Shown here piece after piece: positions 63,401 through 64,000 of a stretch of 64,000 nt of DNA. This DNA comes from Thermodesulforhabdaceae bacterium (GTDB lineage Bacteria; Desulfobacterota; Syntrophobacteria; Syntrophobacterales; Thermodesulforhabdaceae): the NCBI GenBank assembly GCA_037482015.1, contig JBBFKT010000001.1, positions 62,001 to 126,000 of the forward strand, in the 5' to 3' direction. Positions within the stretch are counted from its first letter, which is position 1, and each line of letters starts with the position of its first letter. Under the pieces are notes generated by a model. That model searched no databases, was not told the origin of the DNA, and was given only the letters and a program-made list of their open reading frames with translations. Both the position numbers and the translations under genes were made by a program.

Positions 63401-64000
63401 TCAAGTGCCTCGATCGGGCATATTCAATGGGGACAAGCTATAGCGATTGCTTTCGGTATTGGCACATCGAACCTTCACAGAAGACCTCTTCGCACGGTTC
63501 TTACTTGTCTTACTATCGTTTTACTTACCTTTACTGTTATGTCCTTTACCAGCGTAAAAAGCTTTGAAAAACCGACTCATATTGAGACTGGGCGGAAGGC
63601 TAACTATACGGGGATCACAATTCATCATCCTTTCTGGTTTTCTTTTAATGATGAAGCCTGGAGAACGATTCGAACGATTTTCTCCGAAGGGGCAATTTTT
63701 ATGCCTCGAGCCTGGGTGGATCCTAAAAACACAGCGGGTATGGTTATTAGAGCTAATCCTTTCGGTAAAAATGCGGAGATTGAAGGGCTTCTCGGATTAA
63801 GCCATCATGTGCCATCATCCCTTGCTGATGTGGTTGTTGAAGGAAGATGGCTGGCTCCAGCAGCCACTAATGAAATACTTATTCCTTCATCTCTGGCGAA
63901 ATCTCTTGGGATTTCTCTCAGGGATGTGTCGGTTTCTGATGTGACCATTAGAGGTATTACCTTTGTTGTGGTGGGTATATTTAACGAGGAGAGACTTGAA
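60404..64000 (+). CDS. giant FtsX-type permease with N-terminal M28-peptidase-like domain (partial)
   Basis: The frame is open from GTG 60404 (AGGAAGG upstream) to the window end: 1199 codons, no stop. Order: signal peptide (1-23); M28-like fold with SAGSPESLEVADYIAKEFKEAG and EAPYDASG...SPAMDEATSIMVFLNLARSLA; a long helical insert; a small beta module (FRAMSYHDGSFSIPGV). Three membrane spans follow at ~895-985, then the N-terminal helix of an FtsX/MacB unit at ~1028 with the start of its outer domain. In the M28 part the first zinc His (AHYD in active enzymes) is Pro242 and the EE pair is Lys289-Asn290, so it is probably not catalytic. It follows the ATPase after 202 bases. Confidence 0.75.
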   Translation, partial: MILRILLFLFVLLLESSTLYAVSVKTSEDIRFFSSLKDRSAGSPESLEVADYIAKEFKEAGLKDVDFLDFDHPVPRIKEAFMEVFSYRIPLRLLQPNLVVFSVTSSDGTGGDLVYAGKGEWWEINGKDIKGAIVLCEMDSSPDFWLHAAALGAKALIYLGSEGDYSKVYLEKLTKTPISFPRFWVSPDDAAWLRTLLGSGQKLHARLSSSAQWERAILRNVYGVVPGTDKKLSKELVVIEAPYDASGLVLGESPAMDEATSIMVFLNLARSLAHNPPKRSVMFIATAGKNEALAGARVVAWEMSASKKERKKELGQLSKSLDTVKAQLEAINLFLASRELNDEIDRLIHPLVISKSKDLIDDLVNIRKNLDEVDEESSRGFCKSPGDEKCSKEGMEKKLLALRTLSARPSLKGLQESESRLVRRLIKDIRTDLRNARSELSLRLLTRKSGEKFRKLIDSYDVVLSLSLNLSSFDPFLEFKQQGALFPLKDEVAKRNRISSLVNFVSTVSSSISSEKRIPNLMTSARKEPGGSSFSFKILNVAQQPLSSDVLSIAGFPAAAITSRYGVSPFWGTPSDSLERWNAVNFFLISDFLEHLMPRIINEDVLKGLVKPGVKGLAILDGSTMFVRRGELFPDRPASGTLVSIIQGDTVFRAMSYHDGSFSIPGVANKKVSHYKLIIEPYGLSGDSGTITWAANKRILKKDSYRLQIPAKRGFTTLVMFPCVQTDIVDVFKPQKLSHITKVTLIDAVTETMPSSFWYSRMDGRDTFALSVFLEQNRRFKLLLADSIVGRDVLFINADSKKPEGRGFVAGQSIIDPLQSALDMKELVGTRLSYLRDHGVIDQPLEELYHQGGELTESTKSELDVRRYDRFWEFLVRGWAQLSAAYNAIDRTQRDILAGVMFFIVLAVPFAYCLERFLFCFVSVYHQIAGFLGILFITVAIIGWLNPAFALTYSPVMVVVAFLIMSLSVVVIWIIFTRFEQEIAIVRRALAGYGKTGPVSSASIGHIQWGQAIAIAFGIGTSNLHRRPLRTVLTCLTIVLLTFTVMSFTSVKSFEKPTHIETGRKANYTGITIHHPFWFSFNDEAWRTIRTIFSEGAIFMPRAWVDPKNTAGMVIRANPFGKNAEIEGLLGLSHHVPSSLADVVVEGRWLAPAATNEILIPSSLAKSLGISLRDVSVSDVTIRGITFVVVGIFNEERLE

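Overview
This 64 kb window looks like a chromosomal segment of a Gram-negative bacterium, most likely a thermophilic, probably sulfate-reducing member of the Desulfobacterota (Syntrophobacterales/Thermodesulforhabdus-like). That placement is inference. It rests on the gene set (mfd-surA-rodZ-recO run, DUF4416, yicC-remA-gmk, selA, a YeiH-type exporter, lipoproteins, LPS-heptose genes) and on the very large type I-B CRISPR locus. No rRNA or tRNA gene was found.

Layout. (1) 1-4767: an AT-rich envelope-glycan island on the + strand: a GtrB-like glycosyltransferase, a methyltransferase, a GtrA-type flippase and a very large GT-C-like membrane protein. (2) 5206-10275: a minus-strand cassette of two secreted cysteine proteases from different families (C10 and C1A). 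Both end in the same six-repeat propeller-like domain, and each is preceded by a small lipoprotein gene. (3) 10380-11857: IS debris, namely a truncated DDE transposase and an IS1595-type element whose transposase is frameshifted by one extra A. (4) 12053-27108: a complete type I-B (Cst1/Cst2-type) CRISPR-Cas system. Its array has 106 repeats and 105 spacers by hand count and is transcribed on the minus strand from a leader just downstream of cas6. The operon reads cas8b-cas7-cas5-cas3-cas4-cas1-cas2-cas6. (5) 27390-36006: a CDP-archaeol-synthase-like/metallophosphoesterase fusion, an M16C protease, a YeiH-type exporter with an overlooked 52-aa membrane protein, MarC, and two hypothetical proteins. 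(6) 36061-37485: selA on the minus strand. (7) 37701-51823: a long co-directional + strand run covering DNA repair (mfd, recO), envelope folding and shape (PpiC/SurA, RodZ-like), thiol redox (CcdA, TlpA), glgC, hemerythrin, YggT, UPF0434, rfaE1, DUF4416, yicC, remA, gmk and a TrmH-type methylase. (8) 51839-57489: yggS (minus), then a purine nucleoside phosphorylase, two tandem MTA/SAH-deaminase-type amidohydrolases and a heptosyltransferase. (9) 57799-64000: two small heat-shock proteins, then an ABC system of a mini-FtsX permease, a LolD/MacB-type ATPase and a giant FtsX permease carrying a degenerate M28-peptidase-like domain, cut by the window end.

How the genes fit together. Cas6 should cleave the minus-strand pre-crRNA so that each crRNA keeps an ATTGAAAC 5' handle. 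The Cas8b-Cas7-Cas5 complex recruits Cas3 for interference, while Cas1, Cas2 and Cas4 acquire spacers. Several spacers form homologous pairs, implying repeated encounters with one viral lineage. The phosphorylase plus the two deaminases could recycle the nucleoside by-products of S-adenosylmethionine. rfaE1 and the GT9 enzyme fit LPS inner-core heptose synthesis.

The points most worth follow-up are the protease/propeller/lipoprotein cassette, the ABC permease fused to a pseudo-peptidase, the CarS/phosphoesterase fusion, the small ORF behind the YeiH exporter, and the homologous spacer pairs.
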